DNA of 64,000 nt from B69-G16 sp964501905. GTDB taxonomy: Archaea; Thermoproteota; Thermoprotei; Thermofilales; B69-G16. Location of the stretch: NCBI GenBank assembly GCA_964501905.1, contig CAZCTW010000008.1, positions 1-64,000 on the forward strand. Reading direction: 5' to 3'. Position numbers and translations under genes: made by a program. Positions 43,530 to 52,301 of the stretch are shown in pieces (position 1 is the stretch's first letter; every line of letters begins with the position of its first letter). The notes under the pieces are model-generated. The model was given only the letters and a program-made list of their open reading frames with translations, was not told where the DNA came from and did not search any database.

Positions 43530-44816
43530 ATGAGCATAAGCTTATCAGTTTTAAGTTTCATATTCGCATCTTACCAGCGAGAATCCATAATAGAGAAGAT
43601 ATTAAAAGTTAAAAAAGAAAGAGATTGCGTAAGAGACCTGCTTATAGCGGCTAAGATTAAACAGGAGGTTTTCTCAGATCTACAGCGAGAATTAGCTTTC
43701 ATATCTAGAGAACTTGGAAGAAGAAGGGAGTGTATGCTTGTAGGCGATGCGTGGTTTAGCTATTTAATGCTAATAGACGACGTCTACAAGTATGCTAGGG
43801 CTACCCGCGGCTTAGGCGATACTATAATTAAAAACTTAGTTATTAAGGGGAAGGAAGTAGCCAAGTATTCGGCTATTTTGAGGAAAATTAGCAGAGAATA
43901 TGCAAGGCTCGAAGAGCAAATCGAAAGATCTTATGCTTTAATCGCTAGGAGGTTCTATCGTACGAGAGATAAAGAAGAGATTTTAAAAATACTAGAGCTC
44001 GCGGGGCGCGAAGTAGACAATACGGTTTCGGCGTTAAAAGAGTACTTAGAGAAGCTTGGCGACAACTTAAGAGCTTTAGAAGATTTTTTTAAAAAACTGA
44101 CCTTAGAACATGATTCTCTTGTGGAGTCTATAAGAGAAGATTGCAGGAGAATATACTTAGAGAAAATACACGAAGAAGAGGAAAAATACGAAAATCTCTT
44201 CCTCGAGGTTGAGAAAGCAAGAGAGCTTAAAAGAGAGAGTGTAGAAAGCACCATCAAAGAATACGAAGGTTATCTAGGCTTAATCGACAGGCTAGCGGCT
44301 AGCCTAAGAGAAGCCGAAGAAGCACTCACCGAAGCCATAAAAAAATACGACATGCTGAGCGAAGAGGCTAGGAAGGAATACGAGGAGGAGTGTAAACGTA
44401 TAAGGGAAATGCCCTGGGAGGAACGAATGAAGCTGAGAGGGGAAGTTTCAAATGTCAAGGAAATGTACATTATAGCGGTAAAAAACCTAGATCCGGAAAA
44501 CTGGGAATACATTCACGAACTAGAATACGAGTATTGGCCTGCCTGGATGAGCTTCGTCAAGAAATTAAGTAAATTCTGGGACGAGCACGTAGAGGAGGTC
44601 AAGAAAACCTTAGATGAGGTTAAGAACAGGTACGAGATAGCTGTCCTGGGTTTAAAAGGGGAAATAGAGATAAGGAGGAAGAGGGTGAACGACGCCAGAG
44701 AGAGATTCATCGAAGCTTTAAGAAAGTTCGAAGACAACTATATAAAGGCGAGAGCCGAAAACGATAAAGCTCTCGAAGAGGTTGCGCGCAGGCTTCGGGA
44801 ATGTCTTTCACGTTAA
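43530..44816 (+). CDS. Second coiled-coil protein of unknown function
   Basis: 428 residues, almost entirely helical: a hydrophobic start (SISLSVLSFIFASY), then ESIIEKILKVKKERDCVRDLL, and heptad-rich charged helices through the C-terminus. A non-coiled break (NLDPENWEYIHELEYEYWPAW) lies near 320-340. Box A CTTTATATAG at 43496-43505, ATG 25 bases later, GGAG directly before it. The stop overlaps the stop of the convergent CARF-like gene by four bases. The opposite neighbour is the other coiled-coil gene, so the two are probably expressed as a pair. Family unknown. Confidence 0.65.
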   Translation: MSISLSVLSFIFASYQRESIIEKILKVKKERDCVRDLLIAAKIKQEVFSDLQRELAFISRELGRRRECMLVGDAWFSYLMLIDDVYKYARATRGLGDTIIKNLVIKGKEVAKYSAILRKISREYARLEEQIERSYALIARRFYRTRDKEEILKILELAGREVDNTVSALKEYLEKLGDNLRALEDFFKKLTLEHDSLVESIREDCRRIYLEKIHEEEEKYENLFLEVEKARELKRESVESTIKEYEGYLGLIDRLAASLREAEEALTEAIKKYDMLSEEARKEYEEECKRIREMPWEERMKLRGEVSNVKEMYIIAVKNLDPENWEYIHELEYEYWPAWMSFVKKLSKFWDEHVEEVKKTLDEVKNRYEIAVLGLKGEIEIRRKRVNDARERFIEALRKFEDNYIKARAENDKALEEVARRLRECLSR

Positions 44817-45703
44817 AGCTCGAGCAACGTCCCGGCTAAGGGCCTCAACGCCCTCTGCTTCTCCGTCTCTTTCATCTTCTCTCTAAAAGACTCAGCGCTG
44901 AGTATAGCAGAAATATATATTCTGCCAAACTCAGTTAATCCTATTCTGCGCACCTTCCCACCATAGCTCTTATAGACAAGCCCTTTTCTAGCTAACCTAG
45001 AAACTAGCCTACTGTACTCATTTTTAATCCTCGGCTCGTTAGAAGCTCCCTCCCCCTCACACCACTCGATCAAAGTTTTTAAGGAGTCTGCCCGCCCCTT
45101 CTTCAAATATAGAACTTCCAGAATCTTCCTCTCCTTGCTCTCCGGATCCTCCTCGTTCTCTAAAAGCGATAGCTTTGATGAGGGCATGGGTATAAACTCA
45201 AACTCCACCCCTCTCTTATTATCCTTTTTCTCAACCCAATCGTAGAAAGAGGGGGATTCAGGCGGAGGTATAAACTCGCCTCTCCTCTCCGGGCTTACAG
45301 TATAAACGTATACTTTCGGGGTTAAGCCGGGGGGCGAGTCTGGAGGCGCCGAGCCGAAGATGAGGGATAACGTTATGACCGTGCTCATAGCTTCTTGAGG
45401 CATATCCGTACAGTCTACATAAACATCCCTTCTATTCTCCCTAACCTCCAGCTCGAGTATAGAGTATAATCTAGAGAAAACGCTGTCGTAGCTTAGCGGG
45501 TTGACCCCAACGAGTATAGGCTTGAAGAAGGAGATAACTTGGGCCAGTCTCTTAGCGTTATACCTGGAGACCGCCCCATACCTGTCATTTTTCTTATCGT
45601 AGAGTAAGTAGACTTTTTCGATAGGCCTCGATACTCTAAGCTTCTCAAATCCATCCAGTATCATCGTAGGGTGGAAACCGACGTAATGTACGGTTACGAC
45701 CAT
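44813..45703 (-). CDS. CARF-like (DUF6293/HFX_2341-type) winged-helix regulator
   Basis: 296 residues. Residues 1-120 look like a Rossmann-type CARF domain: VVTVHYVGF, helix, KVYLLYDKK, helix with SRYNAKRLAQVI, LVGVNPLSYDSVFSRLYSIL, then DVYVDCTDMPQEAMSTVI at the position of the CARF ligand loop, and VYVYTVSP. The rest (ERKILEVLYLKKGRADSLKTLI, NEYSRLVSRLARKGLVYKSY, VRRIGLTEFG) is a winged helix. DUF6293 archaeal proteins have this plan and are associated with CRISPR or ligand-sensing regulation; ligand unknown. Divergent from nurA across 276 bases that contain a direct repeat. No CRISPR array or cas gene is in the window. Confidence 0.65.
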   Translation of the reverse strand: MVVTVHYVGFHPTMILDGFEKLRVSRPIEKVYLLYDKKNDRYGAVSRYNAKRLAQVISFFKPILVGVNPLSYDSVFSRLYSILELEVRENRRDVYVDCTDMPQEAMSTVITLSLIFGSAPPDSPPGLTPKVYVYTVSPERRGEFIPPPESPSFYDWVEKKDNKRGVEFEFIPMPSSKLSLLENEEDPESKERKILEVLYLKKGRADSLKTLIEWCEGEGASNEPRIKNEYSRLVSRLARKGLVYKSYGGKVRRIGLTEFGRIYISAILSAESFREKMKETEKQRALRPLAGTLLEL

Positions 45704-45788
45704 TTAAATCAGCAGTATCCTTCTTCTGCTACTGTAATAATATAGACTTATCCATATATATTTTATGCTACAATATGAGAAATCCTGT

Positions 45789-45857
45789 GATGGTAACTGA
45801 AAATAGATACTTTATATACTTGGATAATGCGTATGACGGTAACATAAAATAGATACT
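45789..45857. promoter_or_regulatory. Direct repeat in the divergent CARF-regulator/nurA promoter region
   Basis: GATGGTAACTGAAAATAGATAC-type unit at 45789-45811 recurs at 45835-45857 (20 of 23 positions the same), 46 bases start to start. The copies differ only at the third base and at the two bases after GGTAAC. They lie about 80 bases from the regulator start and 120 bases from nurA. Two equal sites between a regulator and its divergent target suggest binding by that regulator. This is inference. Confidence 0.5.
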
Positions 45858-45979
45858 ATGAGAGATTTGAGATAACGTAGTCTTCTCCAGTTTTAGCATT
45901 AGAATTTCGTTATTATGGCTACCTTTTTAGGAGCTTTTGCAGAAGTATACCTTGATACTTTAAAAATGGTGTAGCGTTA

Positions 45980-47002
45980 ATGAAGTATGAAGTCCTCTTC
46001 AGCAAATTTGGAGCAGACATTGAACTAGTGGTCCAGAAGCTAAGGGAGATGTACGTCAACAAACTAAAAATAATTCAGTATACTCTCTATGGAGAGCCTA
46101 TACTAAAGCCCTACCCCCTTCTTAGGCTTAGTGGTAGGAAGATTATAGGATTGCCCATAAAAGAGGACAGAATAAGGTATTTAGAGCCTGTGCCCCACAG
46201 GCGTAGAATACTGGCCGTAGACGCTAGCATTAAAACCCTATTTAACCTAGGGGGCAGCAGGATAGTCGTAAGTAAAGTCACGGCGGGGATCTGGCGGGGA
46301 GTCGAGAAGATCTATTCCTATGGCCCGGTAAAGAGGATAGGCTTGGTCTGGAGCAAAGAGGAGGCAGGAGAGTGGTTGTTGAGGCTTGAAGTTGAGGCAG
46401 CGTTTCAAATAGCCTACAGGCTCAGACCCGGAGACTACTGCCTCCTCGATAGAAGCTTATCGATACCCCCTCTCTTGAAAAAATCCACGTGTGAGCTCTT
46501 AGACAAGCTGGATCGCGTAGTATACGCGAGAGGAGCCATCCTCGTAGGTTTAACTAAGTCGAGTAGGTTAAAGCTCAATACGGGGGAGAGTTTAGTAGGC
46601 TATCTTATAAGACAGGCGAATCGGAGGCTTAGGGGTGTAGCGTGGTACTACTACCCGGTTTTCAAGGAGCAAAGTCTGCCTAAATGGTTTCTAGGCGACA
46701 TAGCCGTGGCTAAGCTCGGGGATGAGGCCGAAGGCGCCTTTAGGGTAGACGTTTCCCGTAGAGCTTTAAGGTCTAGGAACATGGATAGAGTGTTAGGCGA
46801 GCTCGCCTTTGTTCAGGATTTAGCTACTCCCGGCTACCCCTACCCTCTTAAAGCCGTCCACTTGGAGTCTAGGATATCCGATTCAGAGCTTGAGATAGAC
46901 AGAGCGCTTTTCCTAGAGATACTGAGGGAGGAGGGCCTATACGAGGAGTTCATCTCCGACATTCATGGAGCCGACTTTAAAGAGAGGCATCTTTGGTCCT
47001 AG
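45980..47002 (+). CDS. nurA: NurA-family nuclease
   Basis: 340 residues. RRILAVDASIK (near 76-83) carries the first catalytic Asp; DYCLLDRSL (near 154) the second acidic site; GAILVGLTKSSRL the Lys/Arg strand; PGYPYPLKAVHLESRIS the C-terminal His motif. These define NurA, the 5'-3' exonuclease/endonuclease partner of HerA. The HerA gene starts directly after its stop (GTG 47003). In archaeal genomes the housekeeping pair usually lies with mre11 and rad50; these are absent here, so this may be a second, accessory pair. An ATG at 45980 is preceded by AAAATGGTG. Confidence 0.85.
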   Translation: MKYEVLFSKFGADIELVVQKLREMYVNKLKIIQYTLYGEPILKPYPLLRLSGRKIIGLPIKEDRIRYLEPVPHRRRILAVDASIKTLFNLGGSRIVVSKVTAGIWRGVEKIYSYGPVKRIGLVWSKEEAGEWLLRLEVEAAFQIAYRLRPGDYCLLDRSLSIPPLLKKSTCELLDKLDRVVYARGAILVGLTKSSRLKLNTGESLVGYLIRQANRRLRGVAWYYYPVFKEQSLPKWFLGDIAVAKLGDEAEGAFRVDVSRRALRSRNMDRVLGELAFVQDLATPGYPYPLKAVHLESRISDSELEIDRALFLEILREEGLYEEFISDIHGADFKERHLWS

Positions 47003-48619
47003 GTGGTAGCGGTGAAGTTGGGTGTAGTAGTCTGGGTTGAGGGGACTACGGTAAAGTTCAGGGTAAGAGAGGGGGCGGTGGTTGAGAGAGGGCAACTAGT
47101 CAAAGTCGTAGATAGAAGCCAGAAGTTCATTTTGAGAATCTACGATTTTAAGCCTGAAAGCTTGCTCACGCCGGCTGAAGTCGCGATAGTCAGTAAGAAA
47201 AAACAGGAGGGGGAGGCGGCCCCCATATACGATAAGAGCTTAAGGCTATATGACACCGCCTTAGCCACTATAATCTGCCAGATAGGCGAGGATGGAATAG
47301 CGCACGGTCCTACGAGCGTGCCGAGCCTATTCACAGACGTGGAGACTCTAGACAAGATGGACTTAGAGCAGCTAAATCTAGACACGGGGGATCTGCCAGT
47401 GGGGTTGGTTAGGGTTGGACATAAAACCGCCGATATTCAGGTTACGCTACGAGGCGACAAAGTAATTCCACATCATATCCTAGTCTGCGGAGTTACGGGA
47501 AGCGGGAAAAGCAACTTAGGCAAGATCTTAGCCGCAGCTGTTATGTCGGTTCCGGAGCCCCGCTACAGCCTAGTTATATTCGACTGTGAAAGCGAGTACT
47601 TCAGCGGAGCTTCACACGACCAGTATGGTCTGGTCCACCTACCCGAGGCCGAGGATAGGCTTTTCTACGTGACGACTAGAGTAGACGAACCTTCTATAAT
47701 ATCCTACGAGTTTAATTTCGGGGGAGAGCTCATTGAGAGAAGAGTATTAGCTTATCCTCTAAAAGTCTACTACTCCGAGTTAACTCCATCAGATTTCGCT
47801 GTGACGGGCGAGTTTTCCTCTCCCCAAGAGGAGCTTCTATGGCTTCTCTACAAGAGGTTTAAAGAGAGCTGGCTAGAGAAGCTGCTGGAGTTATCGAGCA
47901 GGGAGATATACGATCTGCTGGGAAAACTGGCTAAAACCAACACCATAAACGTGACGAAGAGAAAGGTTAGGCACATGCTCGGAGCAGGCGATATATTCGT
48001 AAACGAAGAGGGCGGAGACGTAGAGCTTTCCAAAGCCGTTATCTCAGCGGTAAAGCAGGGGAAAGTCGTGCTAGTGGACGTACCGTACGCGACTGAGGGA
48101 GAGGAGAAGCTGTTATCGGTAATGATAGCGCGTAAGATATTCAAGGTATACGAGGGGCTTAGGAAGTTTGACCCAGGCGCTTGGGAGAGACTACCATATG
48201 TTTTGATAATGGTGGAGGAGGCACACCGCTACTTGGCGAAACACGCCCTCATGGGGGGCGAGGTTAGAGAAAATATCTTCAGCGTTATAAGCAAGAGGGG
48301 GAGGAAATACAAGGTGGGCGCCCTATACATAACCCAGATGCCCGGGGAGATAGCTGAGACCGTCATAAGGCAGGCTTTAACTAAAATAATCTTACCCCTC
48401 CCCACGCGCCCCGACTACACCAAAGTCATACAGTATAGCCCCTACCTAGACGAGGCAGAGCAAGAAATCAAAACCCTAGACAGGGGGGACGCACTTATAG
48501 TTTCCCCACCCTCTGGGCTCCGCTTCGCCGTCCCGGCTAAAATTTTCTCCTTCGAAAAACTAGTAGAGGAAAGACTCAAGAAAGAACTAGGAAAGGTCAA
48601 AATAGCTACCCCTCTCTAA
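47003..48619 (+). CDS. herA: HerA-like hexameric DNA translocase (DUF87)
   Basis: 538 residues; GTG directly after the nurA stop. The N-terminus is a HAS-barrel-like beta domain (KLGVVVWVEGTTVKFRV). Walker A is GVTGSGKSN (near 163-171), Walker B VLIMVEEAHRYL, then SKRGRKYKVGALYITQMPG (sensor and arginine finger region) and ILPLPTRPDY. DALIVSPPSGLRFAVPAKIFSF ends the protein. This is the FtsK/HerA branch of P-loop ATPases that feeds DNA to NurA. The sequence is longer and more divergent at its N-terminus than standard archaeal HerA, as far as can be judged by eye. Confidence 0.88.
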   Translation: MVAVKLGVVVWVEGTTVKFRVREGAVVERGQLVKVVDRSQKFILRIYDFKPESLLTPAEVAIVSKKKQEGEAAPIYDKSLRLYDTALATIICQIGEDGIAHGPTSVPSLFTDVETLDKMDLEQLNLDTGDLPVGLVRVGHKTADIQVTLRGDKVIPHHILVCGVTGSGKSNLGKILAAAVMSVPEPRYSLVIFDCESEYFSGASHDQYGLVHLPEAEDRLFYVTTRVDEPSIISYEFNFGGELIERRVLAYPLKVYYSELTPSDFAVTGEFSSPQEELLWLLYKRFKESWLEKLLELSSREIYDLLGKLAKTNTINVTKRKVRHMLGAGDIFVNEEGGDVELSKAVISAVKQGKVVLVDVPYATEGEEKLLSVMIARKIFKVYEGLRKFDPGAWERLPYVLIMVEEAHRYLAKHALMGGEVRENIFSVISKRGRKYKVGALYITQMPGEIAETVIRQALTKIILPLPTRPDYTKVIQYSPYLDEAEQEIKTLDRGDALIVSPPSGLRFAVPAKIFSFEKLVEERLKKELGKVKIATPL

Positions 48620-48733
48620 CTCTATCCAATCCTTAAAGGGTGGGTTTTTCAGCTATAAATCAAAAAGCATTTATCAAGAAGAAATAAAAGAAGCTCATGA
48701 AGTTAAAAGATAAGGGGCTATTTGAGTGATTAG

Positions 48734-50296
48734 ATGTTTAAGTTGAAGTTTTACGGCGGCGCGGGAACTATTGGAGGCAACATGGTCCAAGTTGTCGCAG
48801 GTGGCGTAAGCGTCCTGTTGGATCTGGGCAAGAGCTACGACGCCTACGACAGGTTCTTCGGGATGGGGTACAGAAACTATCCCATAGAAATGGAGGATTT
48901 GATACTTTCCTCCCTCCTCCCTCAAGAGCTCGCCGGAAATTTTTTCATGGATAAGAGGGAGCAAGAGCCGAGCGGAGAAAGCCCCATAGAGACAGTTTTC
49001 ATTTCTCACGCCCACCTAGACCACTCCTGGTTTCTACCTCTAGTCAGAGAAGACGTCTCAGTCTACATGAACAAGGTTGCATACTTAGTTTATAAAGCAG
49101 CCTTAGGAAGACCTAAGCAGGGGAGGAGCGTAGTCGACAGGAACATACCCAGCGGACTTCCCGAATTCTCTAACGTAAACCTCTTAACCACAAAGTCTAA
49201 GGGAATGGGGAGGTTAGAGCTGGGAGAACTCAAGGTATACTACGGACCCGTAGACCATTCCGTCCCCGGAGCCTATGCTTACGCCCTAGAACATGAGGGA
49301 AGACTGCTCCTGTATACCGGGGATTTTAGGCTTCACGGCGTTTTCACTGAGAGGGCTAGGTCCTTCTTTGATGTTTTGGAGGATTTAAGGCGGGATTTTG
49401 AAAAGTTTATCTTGGTGACGGAGGGGACTAATTGGGGGAGCGAAGAACCCTTCCTAAACGAGAAACAGGTAGAACATTCTGTTAGAGAACTGCTCCGCAG
49501 ACACTATAGGAGTTTTAGGGTGGCCGTGGCGCTTGTATCGCCCAACGACGCGGATCGAGTTAGAGAACTTTTAAAAGCGGCGTGCCTAGCTGCCGCCGAG
49601 GAGGGGCGGGATTTAATACCGCTCGTAGACCACGGGGTGGCGAAACTCTTAGCCCTGTTAAATTTGGAGAAGGTCGAGTTGTTGGAACCCCTCCCCCCTA
49701 TAGGAGGTAGGGTTGAAGCTAAAACTGTCGACGGATCTGCTTTGAAGGGGAGGAGTGAGCCTCTTAGAGTTTTATTGCTGGGAGAGAAGAGGTATACTAA
49801 GAGGGGGGAGGCTAGGAGGGGGGATTGGCACGGCTATCTAGTCCACACGCTTAAGGTAAAAGACGACTATATAGTCGATTTGAAAAACCTAGCTGGAGAG
49901 GTTGAAGAGGAAGGCGGAGAGAGGTATTTCATACTCTTATCGAGTTTCAACCTGGAGCCTTTCTACTTGAAAAAACTCTTTAAACCGGGCACCTTAGTGC
50001 TCTTCTCTACGAGCGAGCCGTTCAAAGAAGAGTTGATACTAGACTACCAGAAAAAATTGAACCAGTTACTGGCGTTAGGAGCTAGGATAGCCAGGGTTCA
50101 CACGTCGGGGCACGTGAGGCCGGAAGACCACATAGATTTCCTGGCGAGGTTGAAGCCTGACGTCGTAATACCAGTACATACTGAACACCCCTATTATATA
50201 ACCCACCTGCTTGAAATGGCTAAAGCCAAAAACAAAGATTCAAAATGGAATCCTAAACCCCTCATACCGCAACCAAAATCACAGATTCAAGTCTAA
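48734..50296 (+). CDS. Beta-CASP metallo-beta-lactamase nuclease (RNase J-like)
   Basis: 520 residues. Motif 1 is DLGKSYD, motif 2 HAHLDH (residues 92-97), motif 3 GPVDHSVPGAYAY, motif 4 YTGDFRLHG. Beta-CASP motifs: A in LVTEGTNWGSEEP, B in RVHTSGHVRPEDH, C in VIPVHTEHPYY. This set identifies a nuclease of the RNase J/CPSF family; RNA is the usual substrate, DNA possible. It is 114 bases after herA on the same strand with its own possible promoter. Insertions (near 40-75 and 330-360) distinguish it from the compact RNase J. Confidence 0.88.
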   Translation: MFKLKFYGGAGTIGGNMVQVVAGGVSVLLDLGKSYDAYDRFFGMGYRNYPIEMEDLILSSLLPQELAGNFFMDKREQEPSGESPIETVFISHAHLDHSWFLPLVREDVSVYMNKVAYLVYKAALGRPKQGRSVVDRNIPSGLPEFSNVNLLTTKSKGMGRLELGELKVYYGPVDHSVPGAYAYALEHEGRLLLYTGDFRLHGVFTERARSFFDVLEDLRRDFEKFILVTEGTNWGSEEPFLNEKQVEHSVRELLRRHYRSFRVAVALVSPNDADRVRELLKAACLAAAEEGRDLIPLVDHGVAKLLALLNLEKVELLEPLPPIGGRVEAKTVDGSALKGRSEPLRVLLLGEKRYTKRGEARRGDWHGYLVHTLKVKDDYIVDLKNLAGEVEEEGGERYFILLSSFNLEPFYLKKLFKPGTLVLFSTSEPFKEELILDYQKKLNQLLALGARIARVHTSGHVRPEDHIDFLARLKPDVVIPVHTEHPYYITHLLEMAKAKNKDSKWNPKPLIPQPKSQIQV

Positions 50297-50445
50297 ACCT
50301 AGCATACGTCTCCAGCTCTAATAAATGGAGTATAAAGCTCCGCTAATTGAATAAAACTAATTACACATTTAATCTCCACAGTATTCCCATCTCAGATCCT
50401 GAAAGGCTAAACATAAGAAAATATTCGTATCAATAAGAGCAAATA

Positions 50446-50668
50446 TTAAAGCTCCCCCAAATCTTCCCTCCTAAGCTCACGGACAAGCTCAACAGTAGTT
50501 ACTCCTAGCCTTTCCTTAACTCTACGCCCTAAGCCTTTCATACTCTCCGACGGCTTTTTCAGAGGCTCTAATATAGCAAAATCATCTTCAACTCTATCTC
50601 CGGGTTTTAAACCAAGAGCTTCTCTAACCTCCTTAAGGAATCGTTATCTGACCCTTACTAGATATTTA
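50446..50668 (-). pseudogene. Decayed AbrB-type antitoxin
   Basis: In the minus strand ISSKGQITIP is followed, one base out of frame, by KEVREALGLKPGDRVE, a perfect AbrB/MazE-like start. The remaining DDFAILEPLKKPSESM and LGRRVKERLGVTTVELVREL ends at a TAA at 50446-50448. An extra T near 50640 breaks the frame and another base seems lost before ISS. It is just downstream of an intact AbrB-PIN pair on the same strand, as if a second module had decayed. Confidence 0.6.
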
Positions 50669-50678
50669 CAATGGTCGT

Positions 50679-51113
50679 CTATTCTAAGCTTGTGAAATAC
50701 GATGTTTGTCTCCTAAATGCTGATAATACCTGGTTTCTTTTCGACACTATATCTATTATTTCCTTATCCGTGGTTAGCGGCTTCGCTTTTCTAACTATGC
50801 ACTGTGCCGAGATGAGTGAATCGAAATAATCTAAGTTATAGGTGGTGACAAGGTACGTCGCAATTGCCATATCTAACGGCGTTACAGGCTCTATCGTATT
50901 AACGTCGATCAGCTTATGCAGTATTAGCCACGTTTTCCTCCTCTCCTCGCTCTCCAACCCACGTGTCTTCATCAACAAATCAAATTCTATTAGCGAGGCT
51001 TGAGAAACGACTCGATCATTGCCTAGGTTTTCGAGGTAGGTTATGGCGTTTTCGTGTAGAGGATCCGAAGGTCTAAAATAAGCTATAAGGTAGACAGTGT
51101 CAACTATCTCCAT
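50679..51113 (-). CDS. PIN-domain toxin (VapC-like)
   Basis: 144 residues. Asp in EIVDTVYLIAYFRP (residue 4), Glu in SQASLIEFDLLM, Asp in YNLDYFDSLISAQC and TTDKEI give the PIN acidic set. It overlaps the AbrB antitoxin gene upstream by 14 bases, so translation is coupled. The last 20 residues are polar and variable. It should cleave RNA when not neutralised. Confidence 0.85.
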   Translation of the reverse strand: MEIVDTVYLIAYFRPSDPLHENAITYLENLGNDRVVSQASLIEFDLLMKTRGLESEERRKTWLILHKLIDVNTIEPVTPLDMAIATYLVTTYNLDYFDSLISAQCIVRKAKPLTTDKEIIDIVSKRNQVLSAFRRQTSYFTSLE

Positions 51114-51354
51114 GGCTCACAATCTCCGATAACAGTTTAGAAGCTTCGTGGTTTTCTTCCTTCCAATCTTTAAACTTATCCTCGAATGCTTTAACGACGC
51201 TATCGTATAATTTGTTTAGGATAGTTAGCTCTATCACGTTATCCTCTCTAACCCTGAGTAGGATTTTACGCTTACCCTTAACACCTAATCTCTGCCTCAC
51301 TTCCACTGGCAGAACTATTCTACCCCGCTCATCTAAAGTAACCACATACTCCAT
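51100..51354 (-). CDS. AbrB-type antitoxin of the PIN pair
   Basis: 84 residues: YVVTLDERGRIVLPVEVRQR, then LGVKGKRKILLRV, is the SpoVT-AbrB swapped-hairpin DNA-binding fold. The helical C-terminus (KDWKEENHEASKLLSEIV) would bind the toxin. An AT-rich box (AATTTATATTG on the minus strand near 51390) fits its promoter. It is first in the pair, as usual for self-regulated systems. Confidence 0.85.
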   Translation of the reverse strand: MEYVVTLDERGRIVLPVEVRQRLGVKGKRKILLRVREDNVIELTILNKLYDSVVKAFEDKFKDWKEENHEASKLLSEIVSHGDS

Positions 51355-51425
51355 ATAAACCCACCGATATACTTTATTCCCATCAATATAAATTTTTATA
51401 GTAGGCTAATTTTCCCACTTACAAT

Positions 51426-51636
51426 AGGAAAACCCACATCCAAATCGGGGTATTCGTTAGCTTGTTTATCGGTATTTGCACTGCCGTCTTACAGCGTAAT
51501 CTTCGGTTCAGTAGGCATTGACATTCCATGGCCGGAATGGCCTAGAGATATCTCCTGGTGGTTGGTGGTAATCGGACTCGGCTACCTAGCCGGGCTACTG
51601 GTGGCCTTCCTGACGTGGCTAAAGCATAGCTATTAA
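51426..51636 (+). pseudogene. Fragment of a membrane protein with frameshift
   Basis: One frame gives KTHIQIGVFVSLFIGI (51429 onward), another picks up near 51475 with ALPSYSVIFGSVGIDIPW, PEWPRDISWWLVVIGLGYLAG and LLVAFLTWLKHSY up to a TAA at 51634-51636. The join looks natural with one base changed, so this seems a frameshifted end of a membrane protein. No start codon or upstream part is seen. Family not recognised. Confidence 0.35.
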
Positions 51637-51908
51637 TCTATTGAACTAGCATAGAGATCTCTACAAAAGCCTCCAAGCTCTCTCACATTTCCACCCCGAG
51701 AGATTTAAACATCTAATTTCGCAACTGTCAGACGAATGCCCCGACGAAGAGATTTAAAGTATACAGAATTATCCCGTAGCCAATGCTACTAAACCTAGCA
51801 AAATCTTCCATCGCGTGCAACAACTACAATCAATCGACTATCTTGAAGCTCACCTTATATTCCGTAAACTTTCCGTATAACCAAATATCGTAACCATTAT
51901 AGGTTTTA
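51637..51908. other. Intergenic, no gene seen
   Basis: AT-rich, with two AGAGATTTAAA-like boxes near 51702 and 51750. No frame with coding character. It could hold old promoters of lost genes. Confidence 0.3.
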
Positions 51909-52112
51909 TTGGCGATAGTTTTCGGCAATTTTGTAGATTTAGAAAGTTTCAGAGATATTGATTTAGCAGTATATTCGAGAGGTAAAAGTTTAGATTATTT
52001 AGCGAAGCTTGGCGCTGAGTTAGAGCTAGAACTAAAGATACCAGTGGACATAGTACCCTTGAGAGAATTAGAGCCGAGGTTTAGTGGAAGATACTTAGGA
52101 AAAGTATTGTAG
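51909..52112 (+). pseudogene. Truncated MNT nucleotidyltransferase
   Basis: 67 codons from a TTG: AIVFGNFVDLESFRDIDLAV contains the nucleotidyltransferase motif with Asn in place of the usual Ser (G-N for G-S) and an intact D-x-D. LAKLGAELELELKIPVDIVP follows, as in archaeal MNT domains. The N-terminal helix (about 20 residues) is missing because a TAG stands just upstream, and no HEPN partner is adjacent. Likely a remnant. Confidence 0.55.
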
Positions 52113-52301
52113 TGGTGGAGAAGCAGTCAGGATTTCTCTCTATAGATATCTCTCTATATTTCTATAGTTTTTTGTCCTGTGTGACTAGTTTAAGATTGTT
52201 AAGAATACTGAGTCATAGAATGTTGCTTTTAGGCTTCCGAAGCTTTCCCACCGCTACACTAATGTTTACTCGTAAGGTATATTAAGGAAGGAATCTTGCG
52301 T

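Noticed and set aside
50310..50345. Hairpin-like GGAGTATAAAGCTCC after the beta-CASP gene
   Set aside because: The stem is only four or five bases with no T run; too weak for a terminator call.
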